Source: Aalborg-AAW-1 sp964458335
Lineage (GTDB): Bacteria; Patescibacteriota; Gracilibacteria; Absconditabacterales; Absconditicoccaceae
DNA length: 27,801 nt
Assembly: GCA_964458335.1 (NCBI GenBank)
Contig: CAYWIJ010000016.1
Coordinates: 1-27,801, forward strand
Direction: 5' to 3'
Made by a program: the position numbers and the translations under genes. The notes under the pieces were generated by a model that worked only from the letters and a program-made list of their open reading frames with translations, had not been told where the DNA came from and searched no databases. Numbering within the stretch: the first letter of the stretch is position 1; each line of letters begins with the position of its first letter. Below, piece by piece: positions 8,439 through 17,814 of this stretch.

Positions 8439-8984
8439 TTATTTCTTTGCAGCTTTACCAGCTTTTAGTTTAACCACTTCTCCAAGAAATCTAATTCCTT
8501 TTCCTTTATATGGTTCTGGTTTCTTCAAGCCTCTAATTTTTGAAGCTGTTTGTCCAATCAATTGTTTATCATGACTCGTAAGAGTAATCAATGAATTACC
8601 TTTAGGATCTTTATCAATTTTTACTTCAATACCTTTAGGAATATCAAATTTTACTGGATGTGAGAATCCTAATTTGAAATTAATAGCTGTACCAGCAAGA
8701 GTAGCATCAAATCCAACTCCAATTACTTGAAGTGTTTTTGAATATCCTTCAGAAACTCCTTGTACCATATTAGCTACTAATGCTCTCATTGTTCCCCAAT
8801 ATTTCCAAAGTTCAACATCATCACAAGTCAGGATAACAGTATTTTCTTCAATCTTAGCAACGATACCTGGATATATAGCTTGTGTAAGAGTTCCTTTAGG
8901 TCCTTTAATTTCCACTATATCATTTGTAATCGTAGCTGTTATTCCAGCAGGTAAGATAATAGGATTTTTTCATACTTTAGACAT
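8439..8984 (-). CDS. rplF: 50S ribosomal protein uL6
   Basis: 181 residues. It starts MSKVGKNPIILPAG, the classic L6 N-terminus, with Gly5 encoded by TGA; the standard code would force a false start after it. The two repeated L6 folds follow, with GVGFDATLAG, LGFSHPVKFDIP and the C-terminal KKPEPYKGKGIRFLGE motif that contacts 23S rRNA near the sarcin-ricin loop. It is flanked by rpsH and rplR. Confidence 0.95.
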
Positions 8985-9037
8985 AGATATGTTGCATCAC
9001 ATAAATTAAAATGCTTATATTACTTACTACATAAGAA

Positions 9038-9439
9038 TTAGTAAATTTCAGCGATAAGTTCTCCTCCAACTTTTAGTTTTCTTGCTACATGAGTAGGCAT
9101 AAGTCCTTTACTTGTAGAAATAATACCAATACCTCTTCCTCCAGCTACTGGCCTCAAATCTTTATAAGATACATACCATCTTCTAGAAGGTTTTGAGAAC
9201 AAGCGAACTACAGGAATATCTTGCACTGGATTTATTACTTCATGAAGGAATATCTTAAGAAATTTCTTATTACCATCTTCTACAACAGTATACTCCCTTA
9301 CAAATTTATATTTTTTGAGAAGATCTACAATAGATTCCAAGAATTTTGAATGAACTACATCGTCTACAATTGTCTTTCTTGACATATATGCGTTCTTAAT
9401 TCTTATTAATAGATCTTGCGTAGGTGCAACAACACTCAT
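9038..9439 (-). CDS. rpsH: 30S ribosomal protein uS8
   Basis: 133 residues without TGA. The N-terminal DLLIRIKNAYMSRK and C-terminal RPVAGGRGIGIISTSKGLMPTHVARK, followed by GGELIAEIY, are diagnostic. S8 binds the central domain of 16S rRNA and in E. coli also represses its own spc mRNA; no matching control site was identified here. Its ATG is preceded by TTAATTATT, with no Shine-Dalgarno sequence. Confidence 0.95.
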   Translation of the reverse strand: MSVVAPTQDLLIRIKNAYMSRKTIVDDVVHSKFLESIVDLLKKYKFVREYTVVEDGNKKFLKIFLHEVINPVQDIPVVRLFSKPSRRWYVSYKDLRPVAGGRGIGIISTSKGLMPTHVARKLKVGGELIAEIY

Positions 9440-9488
9440 AATAATTAAATAATAATAACTAAAGAAATGAACAGAATATTCATTTATC

Positions 9489-9716
9489 TTACCAACTTGC
9501 TTTTTTAATTCACATAATCAATCCCATTCTTGCATTTTTTCTAAAACATACTCTACAGATCCCAAAATCTCTCATATACGCAGCATCTCTTCCACAAAGA
9601 CGACATCTGTTATACATTTTAGTAAGATGTTTTGGTTTTTTACCTTCTCCAGCTTTATACGCTAGAAAACGATCCATAAGTCTTTTCTGTTTAACTTTTA
9701 ATGATGTTTTTGCCAT
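9489..9716 (-). CDS. rpsZ: 30S ribosomal protein uS14, zinc-binding form
   Basis: 75 residues, somewhat longer than the usual 61-residue zinc-type S14 because of an N-terminal basic extension. The zinc ribbon is CRLC and CRVC, in NRCRLCGRDAAYMRDFGICRVCF. The C-terminal GLIMGIKKASW is complete only when TGA at 9510-9512 is read as glycine. It lies between rplE and rpsH, the standard position. Confidence 0.95.
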
Positions 9717-9747
9717 AATTTATGGTATAATTTAGTAAAAGAGGAAA

Positions 9748-10287
9748 TTATGATTGAAATACGAATCCATATTCTTCCAATAATGCTTTTGTATCATTTT
9801 TATTTCTAGAACTAGTAGCAATAGTAACTTGTAACCCAGTAGGTAAAGTAATATGATCTGGATGAAGTTCAGGAAAGATTTCATAAGTTTTTAATCCAAG
9901 AGAATAATTCCCATGATGATCAAATGATTTATTTGAAAGTCCGACAAAGTCTCTCACTCTTGGCAATACAATACTCATTAACTTAAATAAGAAATAATGA
10001 GCTTTCTTTCCTCTCAAAGTAACCGTCATCATAGATGGCATACCTTCTCTTAATTTGAAATTAGAGACATTCTTCTTAGAAAGAACCATAGTAGGTTTTT
10101 GTCCAGCAATAGCTGTAAGATTCTGCTCAAATTCAGAGAAATCCTTTACACCTTTTCTGGTATGTAATGATCCTACTCCAATAGAAAGGATAACTTTATC
10201 TATCTTAGGAATCTGGTGAATATTCTTAATAGTAAGTTTTTTCATTAACTTAGTATGTAAGTCTTTTTTAAATTCAGGATATTGCAT
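9748..10287 (-). CDS. rplE: 50S ribosomal protein uL5
   Basis: 179 residues, the normal length, no TGA codons. IPKIDKVILSIGVGS near the N-terminus, GQKPTMVLSKKNVSNFKLREGMP in the middle and the KNDTKALLEEYGFVF end are diagnostic. It binds 5S rRNA and contacts the P-site tRNA. The order rplX-rplE-rpsZ is conserved. Confidence 0.95.
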   Translation of the reverse strand: MQYPEFKKDLHTKLMKKLTIKNIHQIPKIDKVILSIGVGSLHTRKGVKDFSEFEQNLTAIAGQKPTMVLSKKNVSNFKLREGMPSMMTVTLRGKKAHYFLFKLMSIVLPRVRDFVGLSNKSFDHHGNYSLGLKTYEIFPELHPDHITLPTGLQVTIATSSRNKNDTKALLEEYGFVFQS

Positions 10288-10332
10288 TATTGTGCAAAAG
10301 TAAAATAAATATCAATATAGACCAAGAAAGCA

Positions 10333-10626
10333 TTATTTTTTAAGAATATGTCCAGTTTTAACAACTTGTCTCTTCTTACGACCATCCTTATCTTCCACAA
10401 TCCTAATTTTTGAAGCAACTTTCTTGTCTGTATCATAATACATAACATTAGAAACATGTATTGGAAGCGTTTTTTCAATATATCCTTGACCTTTTTTTGC
10501 TCTCTTTACAACATTAACTCCTTGTACAACTACAGCATCATCAAGCATTTTCTCAATTACACCAATTGATTTTTTATGCTTTCCTGATATCACTTGTACC
10601 GTATCTCATTTTTTAATTTTTCTCAT
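10333..10626 (-). CDS. rplX: 50S ribosomal protein uL24
   Basis: 97 residues. It begins MRKIKKGDTVQVISGKHK, the KOW motif characteristic of L24, with Gly7 encoded by TGA; the standard code would start after the KOW entry. GVNVVKRAKKGQGY and the basic end follow. L24 is an early assembly protein of the large subunit. It sits between rplN and rplE. Confidence 0.95.
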
Positions 10627-10676
10627 CTAATTACATTAATTATAAGGATAAATTATTATAGAGTAATCATACTACA

Positions 10677-11051
10677 CTAGAGTACTTCTTCTGCAAGATT
10701 TGTGACACTCTTATAATGTTCTCTGAGCTCTTTTGGTAGCGGTCCAGATATTCTCTTTCCTTTTGGTTTCATTTCTCCTTTATTATCAACATCAAGAATA
10801 ATAACTGCATTATCACCAAATCTAATATAAGTACCATCAGGGCGTCTAATTTCTTTTCTTGTTCTTACCACAAGAGCTTTACATACTTGTCCAGGTTTTA
10901 CAGATGCTGATGGAGATGCTTTTTGGATAGCAACATTTACAATATCGCCAATTGACACCTGTTTTTCCATAGTGCCAAGCATACCAATAACTTTTGCCAA
11001 TGTTGCACCCGTATTATCAGTAACAACAACTAATGATTCTCTTTGTAACAT
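10677..11051 (-). CDS. rplN: 50S ribosomal protein uL14
   Basis: 124 residues, no TGA. SLVVVTDNTGA at the start, VVRTRKEIRRPDGTYIRFGDNA in the middle and GPLPKELREHYKSVTNLAEEVL at the end are the L14 signature. It forms an inter-subunit bridge with 16S rRNA. It is the first gene of the spc half of the cluster. Confidence 0.95.
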   Translation of the reverse strand: MLQRESLVVVTDNTGATLAKVIGMLGTMEKQVSIGDIVNVAIQKASPSASVKPGQVCKALVVRTRKEIRRPDGTYIRFGDNAVIILDVDNKGEMKPKGKRISGPLPKELREHYKSVTNLAEEVL

Positions 11052-11086
11052 CCTAATGATAAGTAATAGAGTTTAAAATAACACAA

Positions 11087-11347
11087 TTATGATACTTTTT
11101 CAACAAACGCCCATCTCTTTGTTTTACTAAGAGGTCTTGATTGTTGTATTTTTACTTGGTCTCCTACAACACAATCTTGAGTTGCTGAATCGATATGAGC
11201 ATAACACTTTTTGTACTGTGTATATCTCTTTTTATAAATAGGGTGCATCTTCACGACAGGAATAGATACAACAATAGTATCTTGCATACCAGTACTCAAG
11301 ACTTTTCCTACCAATTCTTTAATTTGTTTATTTCACAGAACTGCCAT
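11087..11347 (-). CDS. rpsQ: 30S ribosomal protein uS17
   Basis: 86 residues with the S17 motifs LVGKVLSTGMQDTIVVSI and HPIYKKRYTQYKKCYAHID. The genuine start is ATG at 11347 (MAVLGNKQIKEL), reached by reading TGA at residue 5 as glycine. The first 20 nt overlap the 3' end of rpmC in another frame, which suggests translational coupling. Confidence 0.9.
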
Positions 11348-11552
11348 ATGTCGTTGCTATTTTATGAGATAAAATGGTATTGATTCTAGCAATATTTTTT
11401 CTAGCTAATCTAATATCTGAGTTCTTTTTAAGAGCTCCTGTAAGATTTTTCATCTTCAGTTCAAAGAGTTCTTTTTTGAGTTCATTTCTCTTTTGAACCA
11501 AATCCTTTACAGAGAAAGAGGATAGATCCTTAAGATATGTTTTACGAGACAT
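11328..11552 (-). CDS. rpmC: 50S ribosomal protein uL29
   Basis: 74 residues without TGA. LKDLSSFSVKDLVQKRNELKKELFELKMKNLTG and the end DIRLARKNIARINTILSHK form the two-helix coiled hairpin of L29, near the peptide exit. ATG at 11552 is preferred to the TTG at 11561. It overlaps rpsQ by 20 nt. Confidence 0.93.
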   Translation of the reverse strand: MSRKTYLKDLSSFSVKDLVQKRNELKKELFELKMKNLTGALKKNSDIRLARKNIARINTILSHKIATTYGSSVK

Positions 11553-11587
11553 AAGTACCAAATCTTTAGAGTTTAAAATAGTTGTAA

Positions 11588-12007
11588 TTATCTAATTTCT
11601 CCTTTTGCAATAACTGTTGTTTTCACACCAATTTTTTTTGCCGCAGAGGAAAGTGCTAATTTAGCTGTTGCTTCATCAAGTCCAGTAACTTCAAACATTA
11701 CTCTTCCTTTCTTTACTCTTGCTACAAACTTCTCAACATCTCCCTTTCCTTTACCCATAGGCATCTCAAGACCTTTTTTCGTCATAGGAACATCTGGGAA
11801 GATTCTGATCCAAAGTTTTCCTACCTTTCTTGTATATCTTACGATCACTTTACGAGCAGCTTCGATCTGTCTATTAGTAATAAAGTCACTTTCAAGTGCT
11901 TTAAGACCATAATCTCCAAAAGAAACTTCAGCTCCTCTCGTAGAAAGTCCAGAGATATGTTTGATCATTTGTTTTCTATGTTTCCATCTTTTTGGTGTCA
12001 ACAACAT
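11588..12007 (-). CDS. rplP: 50S ribosomal protein uL16
   Basis: 139 residues, the usual length, no TGA. It begins MLLTPKRWKHRKQM, with GAEVSFGDYGLKALE, IRIFPDVPMTKKGLEMPMGKGKG and a conserved end. The loop MPMGKGKG reaches towards the A-site tRNA. It follows rpsC. Confidence 0.95.
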   Translation of the reverse strand: MLLTPKRWKHRKQMIKHISGLSTRGAEVSFGDYGLKALESDFITNRQIEAARKVIVRYTRKVGKLWIRIFPDVPMTKKGLEMPMGKGKGDVEKFVARVKKGRVMFEVTGLDEATAKLALSSAAKKIGVKTTVIAKGEIR

Positions 12008-12057
12008 GATGATATAATAATTAAGATTATAAATGTATTATACTAAATACACGACAA

Positions 12058-12741
12058 TTATGAATCGAGTTTATCTACAATCTCTTTCATAAGGGCTTGT
12101 TTAGACTTCTTAGCAAAGATTTCTCCTTTTGCAATCCATACTTTCACTCCAAGAACTCCATACTTTGTATGGGCTTGCATAGCATAATAATCAATATCAG
12201 CTCTGAGTGTTTGAAGTGGCACTCTTCCTTGATTGAACGTCTCTTTACGAGCAATATCTACACCTCCAAGTCTTCATCCTACTTTTACTTTCACTCAGAC
12301 AGCACCTTTTTCCATAACTTGATTAATTACTTGTTTAGCTACTTTTCTGAAAGGCATTCTTCATTCAAGTTGAGTTGCAATATGTTCAGCCATGATTTTA
12401 GCAGACAATTCAGGCACTTTAATAGCTTTAATAGTGATTTTGAAGACTCTTCCAAATTTTTTCTCAATCTTATCCTCAAGTTCCTTAATTTTAGCACCAT
12501 CTTTACCCATAATTACTCCCACTTTAGAAGCAAAAATAATAACTTCTCCTTCTTTATTAGTCTTTCTAATAACAACTCTAGAAATACCAGCTCTTGGATA
12601 AAATGCCTCAATATAATCTCTTAATTGGATATCTTCCACAAAAAAATCAGCATTTTGTCTTCTTCCCTTAGAATGTCGTTCAGAAAACCATGATTTTACT
12701 ATTCCAACTCTTAGTCCAATTGGATGTGCCTTTTGTCACAT
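12058..12741 (-). CDS. rpsC: 30S ribosomal protein uS3
   Basis: 227 residues. It starts M-G-QKAHPIGLRVGIVKSW; the second codon is TGA, so the true N-terminus is lost under the standard code. The KH domain contains GVIMGKDGAKIKELE. Later TGA glycines occur at ATQLE-G-RMPF, GAV-G-VKVK and VG-G-RLGGVD, four in all. The C-terminal domain runs through YGVLGVKVWIAKGEI. S3 lines the mRNA entry channel. The gene follows rplV after 6 nt. Confidence 0.95.
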
Positions 12742-12747
12742 AAACGA

Positions 12748-13080
12748 TTATTTAACAGATAAAATAACTCTTACAAATGATCTATGTTTCGTATATCCAT
12801 AGACTCTTGCCCTTGAAGTGAATCTCATTCTCTTAATACTAGGACCTTTTCCAACATCAATAGTTGAGACGACAGTTTGTACATCTTCACCTTCACTAAC
12901 TTTTGCATTAGCATGAGCAGAAGCAATTACTTTAGATAATGTACGTCCAGCCTTTTTAGGTAGGAAATTTAATACCGTAAGAGCGTCAGATGTAGGTTTT
13001 CATCTTACCATCTTTGCTACCAACTCCATCTTAATAGGAGAAGAAATAGCATATGATAATGAAGCTTTATATTCACGCAT
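12748..13080 (-). CDS. rplV: 50S ribosomal protein uL22
   Basis: 110 residues. MREYKASLSYAISSPIKMELVAKMVRGKP at the start (the Gly of VRGKP is TGA), HANAKVSEGEDVQTV in the middle and the hook sequence GPSIKRMRFTSRARV, followed by HRSFVRVIL, identify L22. Its extended loop lines the nascent peptide tunnel. Too fragmented to see under the standard code. Confidence 0.93.
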
Positions 13081-13131
13081 GAATGTTCAAGAATTAATTA
13101 ATAAATTTTTATAAACAAAGTAATATTCTGA

Positions 13132-13389
13132 CTAGAATGGATGTCCTTTAAATGTTCTGGTGAACGCAAATTCTCCTAATCTATGTCCAAGCATATCTTC
13201 AGTAATATAGACAGTAACGAATTGTTTACCATTATGAACAGCAACAGTCAATCCAACCATATCAGGTAGAATATGTGTAGCTCTATCCCAAATTTTAATT
13301 ACTTTCTTATCTCCAGAAGCAATCATATTTTGGATCTTTTTTAGAAGCTTTTCTTGAATATAAAATCATTTTTTCAACGATCTTGCCAT
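13132..13389 (-). CDS. rpsS: 30S ribosomal protein uS19
   Basis: 85 residues. MARSLKKGFYIQEKLLKKI at the start has Gly8 as TGA. IKIWDRATHILPDMVGLTVAVHNGK and MLGHRLGEFAFTRTFKGH are the S19 signature. It lies between rplB and rplV in canonical order. Confidence 0.95.
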
Positions 13390-13424
13390 AAGTACAAGGT
13401 ATATATAAATTAAAGTAATAATAA

Positions 13425-14276
13425 TTATTTGCTATTTCTTCTCTTCACAATCAATGAATTAGACCATTTCTTCTTTTCTCTTGTTTTTTTACCAGGAGCC
13501 ACAACTCTTCCATTAAATGCTTTAGGATATTTCAATCCAAGAGATGTTCTTCCTTCTCAACCTCCATGTGGGTGGTCAACTGGATTCATTGATTTACCAC
13601 GATTAAATGGTTTTTTACCAAGTCGTCTTTGTCTTCCTGCTTTACCAATAACAATATTTTTATGTTCTTCATTACTTACTACACCAATAGTCGCTAGACA
13701 CTCTTCATGAAATTTTCTCAATTCACCAGAGGCAAGTTTCAAGAATACAATCTTTAATGCGACATCTTTACCAGCAACTGTTGCTGAAGATCCTGCAGAT
13801 TTAATAAGTTTACCTTTTGTATGAGGAGTAAGTTCTACATTATGTACTGGCATTCATTCTGGAATATACTTGAGTGGTCTTCTATTTCCATAGTCAAAGT
13901 CTCCCGTTTCCTTGTCAGAATAAACAATTTTTTGCCCTACTTGGATACCTTTCCATGCCAGTGTATATCTTTTTTCTCCATCAACATAGTTCACAAGAGC
14001 AATATAAGCCGTTCTAAATGGATCATATTCTACTGTAGCCACAGTTGCAGGAATATTCAATTTATCTCTCTGAGACCAATCAACAAGCCTAAATAATTTT
14101 TTATGTCCACCTCCTCTATATCTTGAAGTATTTCTACCCTGATTATTTCTCCCTGAAGCACTTTTCACTCCTTTTGTAAGGGGTTTATAAGGTTCAGAAA
14201 CCGTCAACTCTGAGAACGAATATCCCGTCATAGAACGTCTTGATGGTGTATATGGTTTGTAAGTTTTAATTGCCAT
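13425..14276 (-). CDS. rplB: 50S ribosomal protein uL2
   Basis: 283 residues, close to the usual 275. MAIKTYKPYTPSRR opens the protein; GRNNQGRNTSRYRGGGHK is a 23S rRNA-binding segment; NPVDHPHGG-G-EGRTS near residue 235 is the peptidyl-transferase-proximal loop. Two glycines are TGA: residue 141 (IPE-G-MPVHNVEL) and residue 240, inside that loop. Both sites are near-invariant glycine in the family, which makes this one of the best pieces of evidence for code 25. Confidence 0.96.
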
Positions 14277-14318
14277 GACAATACAACAACTGAGTCAATA
14301 AAATATAATCTTTCTTTA

Positions 14319-14660
14319 TTATGCACCAAATGCGATAGCGTCACCCTTCTTAAGAGTAATGACAGCTTTTTTTAAAGGTTTTCTCACAGTTTTTCTATTC
14401 ATTCTCCCTTTATGAGGAAGATTCGAAGTAGTAACTTTTAATACAGTAACACCATAGATAGAAGTAATAGCTGATTTTACATCATTTTTTGACGCTCTTG
14501 AATCTACAACAAAGTGATATGCATTTTGTAATGATGAAGCATTTATAGCTTTCTCAGAATTTACTGGATACTTAATAACATCATAGACAGCAAATTGGTT
14601 AAGCATTTTTACTGCATTATTCTTCTTTGCTCTTTTTCTTAGAATATCTTTGAATGACAT
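14319..14660 (-). CDS. rplW: 50S ribosomal protein uL23
   Basis: 113 residues, no TGA. YDVIKYPVNSEKAI, YHFVVDSRASKNDVKSAI and YGVTVLKVTTSNLPHKGRMNRK fit L23, which sits at the tunnel exit and docks SRP and trigger factor. It lies between rplD and rplB. Confidence 0.92.
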   Translation of the reverse strand: MSFKDILRKRAKKNNAVKMLNQFAVYDVIKYPVNSEKAINASSLQNAYHFVVDSRASKNDVKSAITSIYGVTVLKVTTSNLPHKGRMNRKTVRKPLKKAVITLKKGDAIAFGA

Positions 14661-14694
14661 GCTATACTACAAGTAATGATATATAAAATGGAGT

Positions 14695-15333
14695 TTATCC
14701 TTTCTTTTGGTTGTATTCTACGATTTTATCAAGAGCCTCTCCAATAAAGAGAATTTTTTTAGCCTTCAATACATCGAAAACACTTACATATGCTACATCA
14801 ACAACATCAACAAATGGAAGATTTCTATATGATTTAATAGTATCAATAGAATTATAAACTAACACCAATACTGATCTTTCTAATTTAATATTTTTAAGTA
14901 CAGAAAGTGCTGTTTTTGTAGAAATGATTTTCGAATCAAATGTATCCAATCCAAGAATACTAGCTTGTGATGCTTGATACGAAAGAGCTGATCTTAACGA
15001 AGCTTTTCTCATTTTCTTAGGCATACTAAGAGAGAAATTTCTATTTGATCTTGGTCCTCGAGCGACACCTCCTTTTTTTCTTAATGGAGATTTTTTATCA
15101 CCTACTCTACCCGCACCATTACCTTTTTGCTTGTACAATTTCTTTCCAGACCCATTGATCTCACCTCTATTTTTAGTAGATGCAGTCACAACACGAGAAT
15201 TTGCTTGTTGCATTCTTATAAATTGATACATCAGATCATTATTAATATTTTCAGCAGCAAATACAGATCCATCTAAATCAATAGTCTTTGTTTTTTCTCC
15301 TTTTTGATTGAAGATATCTATTTTAAAACTCAT
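14695..15333 (-). CDS. rplD: 50S ribosomal protein uL4
   Basis: 212 residues, no TGA. The extended loop GSGKKLYKQKGNGAGRVGDKKSP and its GGVARGPRSNRNFSLSMPKK end are diagnostic for L4; the C-terminal Rossmann-like part contains RSVLVLVYN. In E. coli L4 autoregulates the S10 operon; no equivalent leader was recognised here. Confidence 0.95.
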   Translation of the reverse strand: MSFKIDIFNQKGEKTKTIDLDGSVFAAENINNDLMYQFIRMQQANSRVVTASTKNRGEINGSGKKLYKQKGNGAGRVGDKKSPLRKKGGVARGPRSNRNFSLSMPKKMRKASLRSALSYQASQASILGLDTFDSKIISTKTALSVLKNIKLERSVLVLVYNSIDTIKSYRNLPFVDVVDVAYVSVFDVLKAKKILFIGEALDKIVEYNQKKG

Positions 15334-15370
15334 TATAATACACGAAAGTGAGGTAAATGATAACTACTAA

Positions 15371-15949
15371 TTATTTATATAGTGAAAGAAATGAATTAAA
15401 TGATCCTGGCAAAGAACCTTTAAGAACCATAATTTTCCTATCTTCAAATGATAATTTTTGAAGAATTGAAATATTTTTTAAGGTAATTGTTTCAGATCCC
15501 ATATGTCATGCATGTGGATGTCCTTTAAATCCTCTTCTTGGTTTTCTATTACCTTTTGATCAACCTGATCTTCTAAATTTATGTCCATGTGTATGGGGCA
15601 TACCAGCCATTCCATATCTCTTAATAGGTCCAGCATATCCTTTACCTTTTGAAACACCTTGTACTGCTATAGAAGATCCATCTTCAAACAATGTTTCATC
15701 AAAAACATATCACACAGGGAAAGATTCAAGTAAATCAGAAGAGATATTAAACTCTTTTTGTTTAAGATAAGTGTCGTTTTTACTCATCACACCTACTACG
15801 AGAGCTGTATATCCATCCTTCTCTTGTGTTTTATGTCTAATAACTTTTTGAGGAACAATCTCAACAATTGTTACTGCTGTAAGCTTTTCATCTACAGGAA
15901 CATTTGTCATTTCCTTTTTTTTAACAATAAGTCATCACTGAACAAACAT
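15371..15949 (-). CDS. rplC: 50S ribosomal protein uL3
   Basis: 192 residues. MFVQGGLIVKKKEMT opens the protein with two consecutive TGA glycines. VQGVSKGKGYAGPIKRYGMAG, THGHKFRRSGG and HPHAGHMGSETITLKN match L3, whose loop approaches the peptidyl transferase centre. Five TGA glycines in total; the standard code leaves only a 66-residue fragment in the middle. It follows rpsJ. Confidence 0.93.
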
Positions 15950-15998
15950 TATATACGATTACAACAAATACTAAAGAATTTTTATTACAATAACGAAA

Positions 15999-16319
15999 TT
16001 AGTACACTTTAACATCCACTAAAACACCTACAGGTATGATAATATTCTGCATATACTCCATTGTTTTTGGACCAACTTCAGTTACATCAATCAATCTAGA
16101 ATACGTAATTCTTTCAAACTGTTCTCTTGAAGATTTGTTTACAAATGAGTTTTTTTGTACTGTATACAATCTTCTCTTTTTTGGCATCGGAACAGGTCAA
16201 ACAATAGTAGCACCAGACTTAGAAAGAAGCGAAACAACCTTCCCAATAGAAGCTTCTAACATTTTTACATCATAACTTCTCAATTTTATTCTTAATTTTG
16301 GAGTAGTAGATCAAGCCAT
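15999..16319 (-). CDS. rpsJ: 30S ribosomal protein uS10
   Basis: 106 residues. MAGSTTPKLRIKLRSYDVKMLEAS is the S10 N-terminus with Gly3 as TGA; a second TGA glycine is at residue 41 (TIV-G-PVPMPKKRR). EQFERITYSRLIDVTEVGPKT and the VGVLVDVKVY end fit the family. S10 is first in the S10 operon and also the NusE antitermination factor. Confidence 0.95.
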
Positions 16320-16393
16320 AGAAACAATAACAATCATAGAATAAATGGAGCAGTACCCAGAATGAGTACCACTCACTATTTTTTAATATTTCA

Positions 16394-16423
16394 TTTATAA
16401 TCACGATAGGGAAATGAGAACAA
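16394..16423 (-). promoter_or_regulatory. Possible weak promoter of the S10 cluster
   Basis: In the tuf-rpsJ gap the minus strand has TTGTTC (16418-16423), 18 bp, then TATAAA (16394-16399). The -35 match is poor. The cluster may instead be read through from tuf. Confidence 0.3.
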
Positions 16424-16425
16424 TA

Positions 16426-17598
16426 CTATAGTACTGCTGTAATTACTCCAGCCCCTACAGTTCTACCTCCTTCACGAATAGCAAATCTCATTCCAGCCTC
16501 TAAAGCAACTGGATAGATAAGTTCTACATCAATTTTAGAGTTATCTCCAGGCATAATCATTTCTGTACCTGCTTTAAGAGAAACATTTCCAGTAACATCC
16601 GCAGTTCTAATAAAGAATTGTGGTCTATATCCTGTCATGAATGGAGTATGTCTTCCTCCTTCTTCTTTCTTCAATACATAGATCTCAGCTTCAAATTTAG
16701 CACCTGTCTTAGCAGTACCTGGTTTAGCAAGAACTTGTCCTCTCTCTACATCTTCTTTTTGGATACCTCTCAAAAGAAGTCCAACATTCATACCAGCTTC
16801 AGCTTGAGGGAACGCTTTATGGAACATTTCTACTCCAGTAACAACAGTAGTTCTAGGTTCAGCACCAAGACCAATAATTTCAACCTCATCATTTACTTTA
16901 ATGATTCCAGTTTCAATTCTTCCTGTTACTACAGTACCTCTACCTTTAATAGAGAATACATCTTCAACTGGCATAAGGAAAGTCTTATCAGTTTCTCTCG
17001 CAGGAGTTGGAATAAAGCTATCAAGAGCATCAAGAAGTTCAATAATAGGTTTCGCAGCACCATCAAAATCAGATGGATTCTCAGTTGCCTTAAGAGCAGA
17101 ACCTCTAATAATTGGACAGTCTTTATCAAATCCTTGAGCAGCAAGAAGATCTCTCAATTCTTCTTCTACAAGCTCGATCATATCTTGATCATCTACCATA
17201 TCAACCTTATTCAAGAAGATTAACATAGAAGGAACATTTACTTGTTTAGCAAGTAGGATATGTTCTCTTGTTTGAGGCATAGGTCCATCAGTAGCAGCAC
17301 ATACAAGAATAGCACCATCCATTTGAGCAGCTCCAACAATCATGTTTTTAACATAATCAGCATGCCCAGGACAATCAATATGTGCGTAGTGTCTTGTAGC
17401 AGTTTCGTACTCTACGTGTCTTGCACTAATAGTAATACCTCTTGCTTTTTCCTCAGGCGCATTATCAATATCAGCATAGTTCATTTTTTTACCCATACCT
17501 CTTTCACCAGAAACCATAGTGATAGCAGCAGTAAGAGTAGTCTTACCATGATCTACGTGACCGATGGTACCAACATTTACGTGTGTTTTTTCAGACAT
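16426..17598 (-). CDS. tuf: Translation elongation factor EF-Tu
   Basis: 390 residues; GTPase that brings aminoacyl-tRNA to the ribosomal A site. G1 is GHVDHGKT (residues 13-20), G3 DCPGH, G4 NKVD, and GSALKA supplies G5; the switch I region reads KARGITISARHVEYET. Domains 2 and 3 follow, with RHTPFMTGYRPQFF, and the end GRTVGAGVITAVL is complete. None of its roughly 40 glycines uses TGA. It lies directly upstream of rpsJ and downstream of three tRNA genes, like the tRNA-tufB arrangement of proteobacteria. Confidence 0.97.
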   Translation of the reverse strand: MSEKTHVNVGTIGHVDHGKTTLTAAITMVSGERGMGKKMNYADIDNAPEEKARGITISARHVEYETATRHYAHIDCPGHADYVKNMIVGAAQMDGAILVCAATDGPMPQTREHILLAKQVNVPSMLIFLNKVDMVDDQDMIELVEEELRDLLAAQGFDKDCPIIRGSALKATENPSDFDGAAKPIIELLDALDSFIPTPARETDKTFLMPVEDVFSIKGRGTVVTGRIETGIIKVNDEVEIIGLGAEPRTTVVTGVEMFHKAFPQAEAGMNVGLLLRGIQKEDVERGQVLAKPGTAKTGAKFEAEIYVLKKEEGGRHTPFMTGYRPQFFIRTADVTGNVSLKAGTEMIMPGDNSKIDVELIYPVALEAGMRFAIREGGRTVGAGVITAVL

Positions 17599-17651
17599 AA
17601 GTCAAATATATAGAGAATAAAAGATAACAATATTATCAACAATTTTTACGT

Positions 17652-17669
17652 TCAGACACAATTGTCTGA
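17652..17669 (-). promoter_or_regulatory. Hairpin in the tuf leader
   Basis: TCAGACA (17652-17658) and TGTCTGA (17663-17669) are a perfect 7-bp inverted repeat with a 4-nt loop, 54 nt before the tuf ATG. No T tract follows on the minus strand, so it is not a terminator. A TATAAT (minus, 17696-17701) just upstream could be a -10. Confidence 0.45.
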
Positions 17670-17719
17670 GTTTAATTTTGGAATATCATGAGATAATTAT
17701 ATATGACATAATATATCCA

Positions 17720-17737
17720 AATCTCGGGAATGCGGGA
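17720..17737 (-). repeat. Duplicated 3' end of tRNA-Pro
   Basis: The 18-nt AATCTCGGGAATGCGGGA is identical to 17811-17828, the 3' end of the tRNA-Pro gene (last T-stem bases plus acceptor). It lies 91 nt further downstream in tRNA orientation. Confidence 0.7.
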
Positions 17738-17814
17738 TATAATCTGGAGGAACGACAGCACTCGAATGAGTTATAGTCAAATATTCCAAATTTATATCAC
17801 TTCATCACCTAATC

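Noticed and set aside
16363..16375. TGAGT-ACC-ACTCA hairpin with T-rich sequence in the tuf-rpsJ gap
   Set aside because: The T run is on the plus-strand side, where no gene ends; it would not terminate tuf.
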